This document shows, in pieces, positions 33,556 to 46,500 of a stretch of 64,000 nt of DNA. The position numbers were made by a program, and so were the translations under genes. Location: NCBI RefSeq assembly GCF_937616625.2, contig NC_065571.1, forward strand, positions 52,375,651-52,439,650. The letters run 5' to 3'. Numbering within the stretch: position 1 is the stretch's first letter; the number at the start of each line of letters is the position of its first letter. A model generated the notes under the pieces. It saw only the letters and a program-made list of their open reading frames with translations. It was not told the origin of the DNA and did not search any database. The stretch is from Mercurialis annua. Taxonomy: Eukaryota > Streptophyta > Magnoliopsida > Malpighiales > Euphorbiaceae.

Positions 33556-33583
33556 CCGCGCAAATGCGCGGGTTTACGACTAG
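33556..33583 (+). other. Helitron 3' hairpin and CTAG terminus
   Basis: A perfect 6-bp stem with AAAT loop (33556-33571) is followed after eight bases by CTAG. This is the diagnostic 3' end of plant Helitrons, which end in CTRR and insert before T. Confidence 0.72.
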
Positions 33584-36500
33584 TGATGTTATGTTTGGGA
33601 CACAGGATAAGATTATTCGATTCTTTGCTTTCGCCTTCTTTTTCTTTAAGTCATCATCTGGTCATGCCTTGGATAATATTGAGTCCCACAACACAATATT
33701 GCGAGCTAACATTATTAATGTTGTCAACAATAGTTTGTCTATTTGAACGTGCAAATTGAGAGCATTGCCGACTAGGTGAATTTTGTAGCGGTATCTCTAG
33801 ATAGGTTGGGTGACCAAAACGGTCCGTTCAGTGGAAAATCGATCTATTTGACCAAAACCGACTTTATCTTTTTAATCAAACCTATGGAATTTATTAGAGT
33901 CGGATTATTTGATTAAATTTGTCAAAATCTTTTTTTTAAATGAAAATATAAAAATATGTTTAATTCATTTAACTTGATTAATTAAATTTTCAATTTTTTT
34001 AATTGTAACCGAACCGAGTTGACCGAATTAATCAAAATTCATAATTGAATTTAACCAAAATAGATTGGTTAATTTGATTTAATTAAATTTTTGCTAACTC
34101 TTATCACTAGGAACATAATATATAAAAATGGACCCCATTAAAAAGAAAGACTCAAGATTTCTTGATTATAGGTTTTTAAAGGATTTATCATCTTTTCGAC
34201 TTTTTTTTATTTATAGTTCAAACTTTCGAAATCATCAATATTAGTTCATTTTTCAATTTCCAATTTCAATTCTATCCATTTGTTCAAATTGGTGTGGAAA
34301 AAGTTTCAAATATGTCTTTCACATTATTTCATATGGTTATGATTTACATTTTTATCGTAAAAAATCCTAAGATGAACAATATGAATGATATATTTGAACT
34401 TTTTTTACTCTAATTGAAACAAATGGTTACAATTGAAAGTGAAAATTAAAAAAAGGACCAAAATTGAAGATTTAAAGTTTAGACAATAACTAAAAAAGGT
34501 CAAAAATGTAAAGTAGCTTTTGATATAAAAAAGAAAAAATAAAGATAAAATGCTTATGTTTTAGTTGAGTAAAACTAAAAAGAAAAGAAAGACAATATGG
34601 TCTGCCTCTCATAGGCCAAACAAAGAAAAAAAAATTGCATATCATGAAGATATTATTATCAAACCATTATCTAATTAAAGACTGTAGCCCTATTATGATG
34701 CTCCCACTTTCACATCCTGGAAATGATGGTATCTGAGGTGTAATTTGACCACTTTTAGGTACATAAAATAATATAATCCTTCCTTAACAGAGACAAAATC
34801 AAAAACCTCTATCTTATTAATTTCTTAAATATTTTTAAAAAAATATTTCTATTTCTTTTTGAAAATACAATTAAAAGAATATCAAGAAATGAAAATCTGT
34901 CGTTGAGTTTGTGGTATCTGACTAGGATAGTGGAATTTAGATGTGTAATGGGGTCCTTTCTTACGTATCAATTGAAAAGTAAGTGATATTACATTAACAT
35001 CAGAAGAGAAAATTGTGTATAAAATTGATTAAAATCAGTTTTTGACATTGTATTTGTAATTGCTTTTTTCTATTTTCCTTTTTACCTTTATTTATATTTG
35101 TGGGATGAAAATGGATTTTATTTCTTACAACATGTAGATCACACGTCAAAAGTTTGCCGAATTTTGCTACTTAAAATCACGTGCATGAATTATAGTCGTA
35201 CAATTTGTGGTTTATTTTTCTTTGATAGTAAAGTTCAATTAGTATGATAATTTATTTGAACATATGGACTGCAAATAAAATAGAAAATTTAAATCGACGT
35301 CAACTAATGAATAGTTGATTAATCAATTATTAATTAATTAATTATCACTGTTTTTCTAGCGGAAGTAGTCAAATCTACTAGTCAAATATGATTATCCTTC
35401 AAATTACTTGAATATGATTTTTCATCGAGAATCTTAAACATTTTAATTAAACCAAAGACCTATACACAAACTCAAAATTAACCATCTCAATTTAAAAATT
35501 GTCAAGATTCTTAACATAACTAAAACAACAGCTAGATGATTAGGTTATGTATATCATTGATTAGAGTTTTATTATATAAACATACTTTCCCATAATTTTT
35601 GAGCATTACGTACTAATTTTAGTTATAACCAACATGAAATTTGATGATTGCTTTGCTTACACTTGTCTTTCTAATAGAAACCCTAATTTATTTATTTTAA
35701 TTAGCTAGCATTACCAAATTTGATTATGACCAAATGGGTACCCTGTCATAAATTAAAATACAAATTTCAATTACAAAAGAGCCCAAAAAGCAGAAAAAAT
35801 AAAGGAAGTACGTCACTGTCTGTTTTTAAGATCATGATCCTTTCAAGCTGTTTTTCTACTTTCATTTATACTTTAACTTTTTCTTCTTTTCCAAGCTTAA
35901 TTTCTCTTCTTAATAAAAAAATAAAAAATTTAAAGCTTACACAATAAATTAAAATTATAAACCACCGACTTTATGTATTGTGACTTACACGATTGCACAT
36001 GATAATGACCTAATCACTCTACTCATTAGCCTCACACTTTATTCTTATAGTTTTAGCTACAGTTGGATTCAACCCACCTAATCAATCTAAATCAACTCAA
36101 ACCGGCCTAATTATCTTAATTAACCAAAATCAACTTAACCAAACTTAAAAATATAATAACAAACCAATATAATTAGTAGGTTTATTAGGCTAAACCGATA
36201 AAAACTATTATGTCAATTTGGTTAACCAAGTTTTAAAAACATTTTAACCGCAACTGCACCAAATTTTTCATTCACCGATGAATTAAAAAAAAATCTTTAA
36301 CCAAATCAATCAAAATAAATAGATTAATTCAATCGTGGTAAAGTTTTGCTCACCGCTAGTTTGCAGCTAACACTCACATTGGTGAGCAAACGGTCACTTA
36401 GATTAAGCGATGTTTAGAAAAATAATATTAAAGTTGTTAATTAATATGATTTAATTGATCTACTTTTATTGCTCGATTCAGCTGAAATTAATAATTTGTT

Positions 36501-36805
36501 GATTCAGTTAGGAAAAAAAATTGATTTATTTTAGTTAAATTGGTTGGTTGGATCCTACTTCTAACTGTTCTAACAGTTTTATAGTTACATGTTCAATTTT
36601 TGTATATTACAATAATTAAAGCAACCACTGACACCTACCAAATAAACAAATATGCACAAAAATAAAATTAAAAAAAATTACCAAAATAAAGCAAAAATAA
36701 AATTAAAAAATTGTACCAAAATAAAGCAAAAATAAAATTGAAAAATTGTAAAAAAATAAAGCAATGTGGCTCCACCATCATCAGTGGTGGCTCTTCCATT
36801 TGCCT
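33584..36805. other. Gene-free AT-rich spacer
   Basis: Holds two stretches of the dispersed AACCAAAC/GGTTTGG words (about 33800-34105 and 36060-36345) and otherwise low-complexity AT-rich DNA. No exon was recognised; the 75-codon frame at 35720 shows no domain. Confidence 0.45.
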
Positions 36806-36921
36806 TTATAAACAACCCAATTCCTTATTTCATTCCTCCCCTTTCTCTCTTCCTCTTCCTTCATTATTACTTCTTCTTCTCCATTTAAATTTCTTATTTT
36901 CCTCTTAAAATCACACATTTA
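36806..36921 (+). promoter_or_regulatory. Core promoter and leader of the RING-H2 gene
   Basis: TTATAAA (36806-36812) sits 110 bp before the start codon, followed about 30 bp later by a C/T-rich stretch (36835-36860, the plant 'Y patch' style) that probably contains the transcription start. Confidence 0.6.
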
Positions 36922-37443
36922 ATGAGTTTCTTTGTAGAGGACTCGTGTCTGGTAGTCACGCATCTTATTTACCAGACTGCTGTTATTTTAGCAATCGTCA
37001 GATGGGCTTTATCTTGGGCTCTCAGGTCCCGAAACTCAGCCCATTCATCCTCTCCTAGCAGCACTGATTCTCTACGCCAGTCTCATCATCTCCCTTCTTC
37101 ACAGCAAATTAGAGACGGTCTGATTTTAACCACTTTCGGCGACATCAATGGTAGGATCTCAGGAGCTTCTGACACGTGTGCTGTTTGTCTAGGCAAATTG
37201 AACGAACATGATCAAGTCAGAGAATTAAGGAACTGCTGCCACGTGTTTCATAGAGAATGCATTGATAGATGGGTTGATCATGATCAAGATCATGATCATG
37301 ATGATAATCATAAAACTTGTCCATTGTGTAGAGCTCCTCTGTTGACTACTACACAGAGTATGGTTTGGGCCAAGTCTGAGCCCAGTTGGGCAGTGGAGAA
37401 TATTCTTTATCTTTTTGGTGATGATTTGTTTATTCAACACTGA
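36922..37443 (+). CDS. Membrane-anchored RING-H2 E3 ubiquitin ligase (BRH1/RHA-like)
   Basis: Intronless gene of 173 residues. A hydrophobic segment at about 10-35 should anchor it in a membrane; the rest faces the cytosol. The RING-H2 ligands are C86, C89, C105, H107, H110, C113, C133 and C136, with the ligase-typical W117 and CPLC. RING-H2 proteins pass ubiquitin from an E2 to a substrate. The gap between the sixth and seventh ligands is 19 residues and contains a His/Asp run (DHDQDHDHDDNHK) encoded by short GATCAT repeats, longer than in typical ATL proteins. The single exon, N-terminal helix and size match the small BRH1/RHA1 group. A RING gene sits next to the JAZ gene in Arabidopsis as I recall. 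The substrate is unknown. Confidence 0.87.
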   Translation: MSFFVEDSCLVVTHLIYQTAVILAIVRWALSWALRSRNSAHSSSPSSTDSLRQSHHLPSSQQIRDGLILTTFGDINGRISGASDTCAVCLGKLNEHDQVRELRNCCHVFHRECIDRWVDHDQDHDHDDNHKTCPLCRAPLLTTTQSMVWAKSEPSWAVENILYLFGDDLFIQH

Positions 37444-38139
37444 AATTAAATAATTGTTGTTGAATTATTTAGTGGATTAGAGACTAATGGCAGGCATTTA
37501 GATCAATTTTGGATGTAATTAAATTTGTATATATATAAGTATGTGTATTTTACTAACTGTTTGTCTCTTTAGTTTTTGTATTGTTTTGCATCATCATTTT
37601 TAACTTGCTATTGTTCAATTTCCATTAAATAAAAAGTTTATCTTGGCTAATGACATGATTAGCATCAAAACAAACATATTTGGCAAACTAATTGCCACTG
37701 ATGTATGTAATTTTTATCACTTGTTATTCAAATTCAGTTTTTAATTATATAAACAATACCTAATCTATCCCTCATAGAGTAATAATTTTATTTTAAACTT
37801 ATTTATTAAGTTGTACATAATAAAAATAAAGATAAAATCTCATTTAAGAATGTTATTAAATATTTGTAATAAGTGTCGTTATTATTTTTACGTATTACAT
37901 CAAATGGTTAAAAATTAAAAAATAAAATTGAATTAAGTGTTAAAAAAACTAATTGATTAAAATGTTAATCATTCTAAATTATAAATATAATTTTCTAAAT
38001 ATTAAAAAGTTATAAAAATAAAATTTATATTCAAAATATTTGCAAAGTTACCTAAAAAAAAATATCTGCAAAATTTAATTCTCATATTGAATGTTTTTAG
38101 TTGTACCTTAAAATTTATGAATTTTTACTTGTTTGCTCC
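37444..38139. other. 3' flank of the RING-H2 gene
   Basis: The first 200 bases probably hold the 3' UTR (AATAAA at 37627). The rest is AT-rich with no recognisable feature. Confidence 0.4.
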
Positions 38140-38420
38140 GCGGTAATAAACAATTTCAAACAAAGTTTCTAAAAAACATGATTTAAAACTGTTTTATAAA
38201 CCGTTTTAAAAGCAGTTTCTAATTCGGTTTCAAAAACACAATTTGAAATTGTTTTATAAACCATTTTAAAAACAATTTCTAATAGAGTTTCAAACGGTTT
38301 TTGAAAAATACATTGAAACCGTTTTATAAAAATATTTTTAATACATTTTTAAAAAGTTTCAATATATTTTAAAAGGTTTAAAACAATTTTTAAATTTATA
38401 TTTTTAGAATTGTTTATAAA
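38140..38420. repeat. Degenerate tandem repeats of GTTTTATAAACCGTTTT type
   Basis: The words AAAACTGTTTTATAAACCGTTTT, AAATTGTTTTATAAACCATTTT and GAAACCGTTTTATAAAAA recur with a spacing of roughly 70 bp, each followed by AGTTTC- or AATTTC-like words. It is a decayed minisatellite or transposon interior. Confidence 0.6.
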
Positions 38421-40230
38421 ATAATTTCAAAAAAAAAGAAGTATTTTTATAAATTTTTAGAGTAATTTTTTTAAAAAATAAATTTTCAAATCCAAAATAT
38501 TTTTGGCAAATATTTTTAAAAATTGAGTATTAAATACTTATAAACTATGAACCAAGTAAGGATATGTTTGCGTGTATATGTTTACAAAAAAATTTAAACT
38601 GGGCTTAAAATTAGATGAAACTAGACTGGCAACGGCCCATATACAAGTTGAAGTTATTAAATATTGATTTTTTGAAAATTTTGAGACTGGATCACTCCAA
38701 CATACTTCAATATTTGCTGTTTTAGACTATTACATAAATTTAAAAATAATAAATATATTTAATTTATATACGATATTACCAAATTATTCATATTTGTTAT
38801 TTTTTGCTACACCATTATTTATAATCTTATTATTAGAGGTTAAATTTAAATAAGTAGCAATAAATTTCTTCTTCTTATTTTAAATAAACGACAGTATTAT
38901 GAACTACAAATATTTCAAAGCGATAAATATTAGAAAATGGTGCATTTTTTTAATTTTATTAATTATAATCTAATTTTTGATAAACACATTTTAGTATAAT
39001 CGAAAAGAACCATTTTTTCCCCAATTATAACCAAATCTATAATCTAATTTGATTCGCAGGGGGGACAATATATTGAAAATTATGGAGAATGCTTTAAAAG
39101 TTATGGAAATAGGTGAAGTTTATAAATAGGATGCTACGAGCGTTAAAAATGTCGACTATAGCATCATACCATCATGATAACCTAACTGTACGTGATGTAT
39201 TGAATGTAAGCGGTGTGAGAAACGTAAAATGGCGTATAAAATTTGTAAATATATACAAATATTTTTATATACTTATAAGTACGTCATATATTAAAAATGT
39301 ACAATTCCATTTTATATATCTTTGGTAAAAAAAAATACAATTAAACCTAATTTTTTTTATTGAAATATACTCGTCAAAATTGGACAATATATAAAATTAA
39401 AAGGTGGGTTTATATAAAACAAATCTGATATATTTTTGAAAACTATATCTTTAAATTAAGTAATTTGCTATAATTAAAATTTAGTTAATATAAATAAAAA
39501 AAAATTAGATCATAGATGATCTGAAAAAATGAATATTGTGAAGTGAGTAAGCTAATTTTCTATAAGTTATTGATATAAACAATTTTTTCTATTATTTCTT
39601 TGGCAAAAAGCTGGGAGTTACTGGTTGTTATCCTTAAATTAATCCCAATCCCATAGCAATACCACACCACATCTACACCACTCCAAAATTACTAATTTTT
39701 TATTTTAAATCACAAAATATTGTGCCTTTTCTTTTTATATTATTGCATTTAGTTCAAAAAAGAACAAAATCTATGAATAAAGTATTTACAAAAAAATCAC
39801 CACAGATAAATTAAAAAAACTCATGTCTCAGTGATTTTTGTATACATGCATCTTAATATAATTAATTAATACTACAAATAAATAAATCTCGGTAGTTACG
39901 GGTGTAAACAAATCGAGTTGAAATATGTTATACAAGCTCGAACTCGAAAAAGCCTAAATTTTCAAGATCGAACTCGACATTGTTTTAATTTCGTTTTACA
40001 AAATATATATATATATATATATATGAATGTATTTTTCAAAAAGAAAACCAATTAAATATCAAAAGGATTTATACATTATTTTAAAAATTTATGTGATCAG
40101 ATTAGTAAGAAGAAGGTCAAATTTATAAAATGTTCACACAAAAACATAAAAAACCGTCAAAATTGCAAATCTAGTTCAACTCCACGGTGCAAACTACGGT
40201 AATTCCTTCAAAAATAAATCAAATTCGGCC
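38421..40230. other. Gene-free AT-rich spacer before BIG5
   Basis: Contains an (AT)n microsatellite at about 40006-40024 and short unremarkable frames. No transposon ends were identified. Confidence 0.4.
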
Positions 40231-40500
40231 TGAGCGACTCCACCTTGTAGTGGTAGCTCATAACACAGAAACATAAACATAAACAGATCCATTTCACTTC
40301 ACTCTCTCAATTTTCAGATCTCTTCGTTTAATTTAAATTCACGTAATTCCATTTGTCTTCTCAATAATTTTTCTTTGTTTCGATCTTAGTTACGAGTTTC
40401 GATTTGATCCTCTAATTTTATCATTTCTAAGCTTGAATCATGTAACCCTAACGTATTCTTGATTGATTTTTGATTTGTTGCTTGCAGAGTTGATACAAAA
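40231..40500 (+). promoter_or_regulatory. BIG5 leader with probable 5'-UTR intron
   Basis: A C/T-rich stretch (40288-40325) suggests the transcript start region. A pyrimidine-rich tract ending TTGCTTGCAG (40488), 12 bases before the ATG, looks like an acceptor, so an intron in the 5' UTR is likely. The donor cannot be fixed with certainty. Confidence 0.4.
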
Positions 40501-43500
40501 ATGGCGGCAGGAGGATTTGTTAGCCGAGCATTCGAGTCTATGCTTAAGGAATGCTCGAGCAAGAAGTATCCCGATCTTCAGAAGGCAATTCAAGCTTATA
40601 TCGGTCTGTTTTAGGATCTTTTATTTTTTTTCATTTTAGCTTAATTTTTGTTTGTGCAATAGATAATGTGGTTAATGTGTAAGCTAAACTTTTGAAATGA
40701 ATTATTCGTATGCATCTAGTTAGTTTTATTTTAAATATGTAATGAAATGCCGCTCTGTTTGTTGGATTCTAAAGGACTGGATTGATTGAATCTATAACGC
40801 ACGAGGTCTTGTTTGTACTATGTTATTTGGAATTTAATCCTCGCGGAGTTTATGTGAATTTTTAGCATGATTTTGTTTCTTTCAGAATGCCTGGTTTATT
40901 TGTTTAATTTATTACTTGAAAAAACGGAATTCTAGTAACTTCAACTCTGATTTTTGCAAACGGGAGACGCCGAGACGGAAAACTGACTAAAAAGGATTCT
41001 TTAATTAAGACTTTCCTAAAACTATGCTTTTGCTGGTATTTTGAAATAAACATTCCTTTTGAAGAAATCAGGACCTCTTAAGCTTATTGCATTTTTCACA
41101 TCATAATATAAACAATTTCTCCCCCTCAATTTACAGTGTGGTTGCCTATGTTGAAATCTATCTATTTATCCGTTGTTTTTTCATGCACCATTACCAGTGT
41201 TATTTTCCCTTTTTATCCTATTGCAATAATCAGGTAGTGGAACTCATTTATTGCATTCTTTGTTTTAATTTTATGCTTCTTCAGAGGGTAACAAAGTGGC
41301 AAGTCAGCAATCTAAATCTAATGAGACTGAGACGAATCAAGCAGCATCATCAGCTGGAACTGAGGGGTATGCATTTGAATATTAAGGATTAATTAATTCT
41401 TAAACCTTAAAATTCTGTCTGCTGCATGCTTTAAGTTCAATTGCATTCAGATGTGTGCCGCTCACACTAAATTTATACTAAAAAACATCCAGCTTAAGCT
41501 TAGGCTGAATTTCAATGGAAATGTCAAGTTGGTTTAGATGATTGGAAACTAGTATAGTGATTGGTTATAATTGAGACTTAACCTGAAATTTGGATTTCGG
41601 CTGTTATATTTAATCTACAGTATCTCCCTTTGACTGTTTCTGCTGAACTTTTTCAACTTTTTAATGTTTAGGTCATAATTTCCCATCACTAGATCTTACA
41701 CGAGCTATTGCTCAATATATTTCAGTTCGTACTCATATCCTGAAAAATTAAGTTGCAAGAATGTAGTCTTAGTTGTACTCGAGACTCAAGTTAGTTTAGG
41801 AAATACCTTGAGAGGAATATTTTGGTTCTGGCCATGGTTGGTTTAGATTGTCATTGATTTATTCTATTTCTAATACAGTTTTCATAAATCATACATTTTT
41901 TTTTGCAGTTCAGTTGAATCTGATAGTGGAGCTGTCAAAACTGAAACACAATTAGATCATTCACAAACAGCACCTCATACTTCTGAGGCACCTCTTGGTA
42001 AGCAGACTGGCAATGGTGGGAACATAACAGCTGCCTTAGCAAATGCCGGAAGTACATTAGAAGGATCTGATGTAGAGCTTGTACTGAATCCACTCCGTCT
42101 TGCTTTTGAGACAAAGTATTTGAAAATCCTAGAACCTGCTTTGGATTGTCTTCATGTATGTCAACCCGCTTTGTTTATATGTACTTTTAGAATCTCTACT
42201 TTTTCAGTTTCAGGACTTCTGTATGTGTCCTTACAGTAGAATCTAAGATAAGTCTAGGACTTGTTTTAAGCATGATGGCCTCTAATGTATTGTACACAAC
42301 TTTTACAAGCACAGAAATTGATCGCTTACGATCATTTAGAGGGAGATCCTGGTTTAGAAGGTGGTAAAAATTCTCAGCTGTTTACTGAAATTTTGAACAT
42401 GATTTGCAATTCTGTCGATAACTCATCACCTGACAGGTACTTACATCAGAATTCTTTTAAATATCTGGATATATTCTTCTTGACATACCTCTCAATTTTT
42501 GATGACTGCTTGCAGCACGATTTTGCAAGTGTTAAAGGTACTTCTCACTGCAGTGGCATCTGCAAAATTTAGAGGTATGTTGCCTAGTTGTTTAGAGAAA
42601 GAAAGAATAGGAATATTTAGATATTACTTGTTTACTGAATAAATCTGCAGTTTCTTTTGATGTATGTGCATTGTATCTATGGATATGCTCTGGTTTTGGG
42701 AAGAACTGATAACATGCTATAGGCTTTCATAATATTCTTTCCTTAGAGTGTTAGAACTTGATAAATAAGGATTTTAAGGCTGCAGGTAGCAACTCATGAT
42801 GAGTATGTGTGGCTTTTCGGATTTGAATTCAGTTGGTTGATAAATATACAGTGAACTAAAATAAACTATAATGTTTTTGGGTAATTAAGGTTGTTTGCAT
42901 GGGTAATTGAACCTGAAACTCTTGATAGTAGGCGGGTCAGTGTTTGGATAGCTAGAATTGAAGGATGATAGTGGAGAAGGGAAAAGATTGCAAGGAAAAG
43001 TTTCATAGTGAAGTTGAGGGGAAGTCTCGAACTAATCTGGGCTGATAATTTTATTCTTCCATTTAGATTTAATTCAAGATTTTTCATATGATTATGCGAC
43101 TTTAAAATCAAAACCATTATATTTTTTTTCTCACAAGACCTGACACAATAAAATTAAGGCCAAAGAAGATCTAGCGGACAAAAAGGTCTAAAAGCTACTG
43201 GCGTCTATGCTAATGAAAATAAAAAAAATACCAAACTATGCTTGAGTAAAGCTCAAATTGACTTCCAATCAATAGTTCTTATGTGAGTCACTAGATGTGG
43301 GGCTGGTATATGATTCATGGCGCTAAGCACAGAATTTAAAATAGGGCCGCCTCATCTCAACTGGAAATGGACTTGGCATAAGTTGGACCGTTCTTGGTCA
43401 GCTTGAGTGGTGTTATTTTCTCCAAATTATCTTTGGCCTACAGGGAGCAAAGTGATGCTCAGTGACGTTTACTATCTTCAATTTTCTTTTGTATCATTTT

Positions 43501-46500
43501 TGGCAATTGATTTGCAGTCGCATGCCTGAATTCTAATTTGACTTTCATTTAATTGAGACATTAATACCTTTGGAGTATGCTTGATTAGCTAATCTCATGC
43601 ATGACCTGAGTATGCAAAGATATTTTGAACTAATTTGTAGGAAAAACATTTACATTCATTATACAAGTCTATATTGCTGAGAAATCTGTATTTAATGCAG
43701 TACATGGGGAGCCTTTGCTGGGAGTGATCAGAATTTGCTATAATATCGCCTTACACAGGTTGTGATTGTGTAGCTAGCTTCACAATATTTGATACCAACT
43801 AGGAGTTGCACTCATGATTTGTTTTCTTGGATGTGCAGCAAGAGCCCCATAAATCAAGCCACATCAAAGGCAATGTTGACACAAATGATTAGCATCGTAT
43901 TCAGAAGAATGGAAACTGATCCTGTATGGATGTTAAATTATTACAACTGTTCTTTGTAATCTATTAGGAAAGGAGAGAACATGGTTCTTTTCTAACTTAA
44001 TCTGCTTCTAATGTCCAACAGCAAAATCAGGTTTATACTTCATCTAGTTCGGCCGAAACTACAGAAGCCTCCTCGACAGAGAAATCACATGTGAAAGCAG
44101 AAGAAGCTTCTAAGGCAGACCAAAATGAGGATGGAATGACTTTGGGAGATGCGCTTAACCAGATTAAGGAGACATCTCTTGCATCTGTTGAGGAACTCCA
44201 AAATCTTGCTGGCGGCGCTGATATCAAGGTCTGTATTTTATTTGTTCTCTTGTTAACATTTTATTTTTCGCAATTGTAAGTTCTTTTACATAATGGATTC
44301 AGTGATAGTTTATACACGATGACTGCCTTTTTCTATTTTCTATTTTCCAATCATTTAGCAAATGTTTTTTCACTAATTTTTGTAAGTTTCCATAATGCTG
44401 TTTATTGTCCTCTCCGGGCTTAGTGAGTTTTTCTTTTCATAGTGGTGTTAAAAGAAGGTAGTTTAATTATACTGTATACAGGGTTTGGAGGCTGTTCTTG
44501 ACAAAGCTGTGCATACTGAAGATGGCAAAAAGATAACGAGGTACACATATGAAAAAGTCTTAATACCTCTTTCCACTTTTTGTTAGTTCAAATTCAGGAA
44601 GATATTGATAATAGTTTGCAACCTTCTTGTTTAATTTTACTTTTTATTCTTATCAAGGGGGATAGACCTGGAGAGCATGACCACTGGACAACGGGATGCT
44701 TTACTGGTATTCCGCACCCTGTGCAAGGTTTGTTTTCTCAGCGTATCCTTATATTGCTTTTAGCCTTTCATTGGATTTCAATAACTGTGTAAAGGAATAT
44801 CAACAGATGGGTATGAAGGAAGATAGTGATGAAGTCACGACCAAGACAAGGATCTTGTCTCTAGAGCTTCTACAGGTTCAAATTTGGGTTTTTTTTAGTC
44901 CGCACATTTTATTTGATTGTTTAAAGCATACTAACTGAGCCTACACCAGAGGTTTATTAGCTACATGTAGTTTTAAGTTCAACATCGTTCTATTACTACT
45001 CTGGTTTTAGGTATTATATTTAGTTGTCCTGTCTGTAATTAGTATTTCAATATATAGGTGACTAGAATAAATTGAAGCAAAGAAGCTATATGCTGTATTA
45101 TATCACGTTAGTATTGTAGTGTCATTTTATTTTGCGGAACCAATGAATGTCATGCTTAATTGCTGCTGAAAGCCTGTTTATTTTGGTATAAATTTACAAC
45201 ATATGCTGGCTTTTCCTTATTGTTGGAGAACTTTGCAATACATAAGGCGCTATGAGATATGTGACTCGTCTTTTTTTCTTCAACCATGAGAAGAAGAAAG
45301 TGGGAGTGGCAGAACTTTGTAGATTTGTGGAATCTTGTTTCTTTCATATATGTTTGATTATAACTATTAGCATATGTTTGTTGCAGGGTCTCTTAGAAGG
45401 AGTTAGCCACTCATTTACCAAGAACTTCCACTTTATTGATTCTGTAAAAGCATATCTTTCTTATGCTCTGTTGCGTGCTTCAGTTTCACAGTCTCCTGTT
45501 ATTTTTCAGGTTTACTAGAATTTGATGACCAATTTTCTATTTCTACATATGTGTTTGTAAAAGATTAGCTGTGAGATAATTGTTTTTCATTTGTTTCTGC
45601 TTTCTTTAATGGCAGTATGCAACTGGAATCTTCTCAGTACTTCTATTGCGATTCAGGGAAAGTCTCAAAGTATGTAAATGATTTTGGTAATTTGTTACAG
45701 TTAATTGTTACGCAATGCCATTACCTTTTTATACTAAATTTTCATTTTCTAATGCTCTTTTCAACAATATATTTACAGGGCGAAGTTGGTGTGTTTTTTC
45801 CCTTGATAGTTCTACGATCATTGGATGGCTCAGAATGTCCCATTAACCAAAAAATGAGTGTTCTTCGGTAATCGTGTTCTTTCCAGTTGCTTGAATGTAG
45901 CAAATTATACTATGCCTGCTGCAGTTTTTGATGGTCCTTTTGAGGATCCTTCCTATTTTTCTATGTCAGCTCCTGAACCATTGTAGTTTTGCAGTATGGT
46001 CGAGAAAGTATGCAAGGATCCTCAAATGCTTGTTGATGTATATGTGAACTATGATTGTGATCTTGAGGCACCAAATTTGTTTGAACGCATGGTACTACGG
46101 AGCCTGTTCCATTCAATTTTCCTTACGTGTATCTTAATCATCTGATTTTTTTAATCTTTTTTTCCCTTTTTGATATTGGGACCCAGCCAGTCATCACTGT
46201 GCTCTCTCCAATAGGCTAAAGCCTGATTGATATTTTATAAACCTCACTATCAAGAGAATAATATGTCCTTGCTATTCTATGAATATTATATAGGTAAATA
46301 CACTGTCCAAAATAGCTCATGGGAGTCAAAGTGCAGATCCAAATTCTGTTGCTGTATCTCAAGCTACATCAATTAAAGGATCATCGCTTCAGGTACATCT
46401 ACAACTTGTCTGTTGCCTGAGAATGAGATGGTCAAACTGTTAAAGTAGTAGAAATTGGCTCAGTCGCTCTTCCTTTATCTTTCCAGTGTTTAGTAAGTGT

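Larger units (their letters stand above)
21415..33583 (+). mobile_element. Non-autonomous Helitron interrupted by an LTR retrotransposon
   Basis: The 3' end is classical: hairpin CCGCGCAAATGCGCGG (33556-33571), eight bases, then CTAG (33580-33583) followed by host T. The proposed 5' end is TCTATATATTATATAATTGA preceded by host A (21414), giving A/T target placement. Without the nested retrotransposon (23663-33073 plus one TTGAT) the Helitron is about 2.75 kb. No Rep/helicase coding is visible, so it is non-autonomous. Segment 21798-21862 looks exon-like on the minus strand and might be captured host sequence. The 5' end is the weaker call. Confidence 0.55.
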
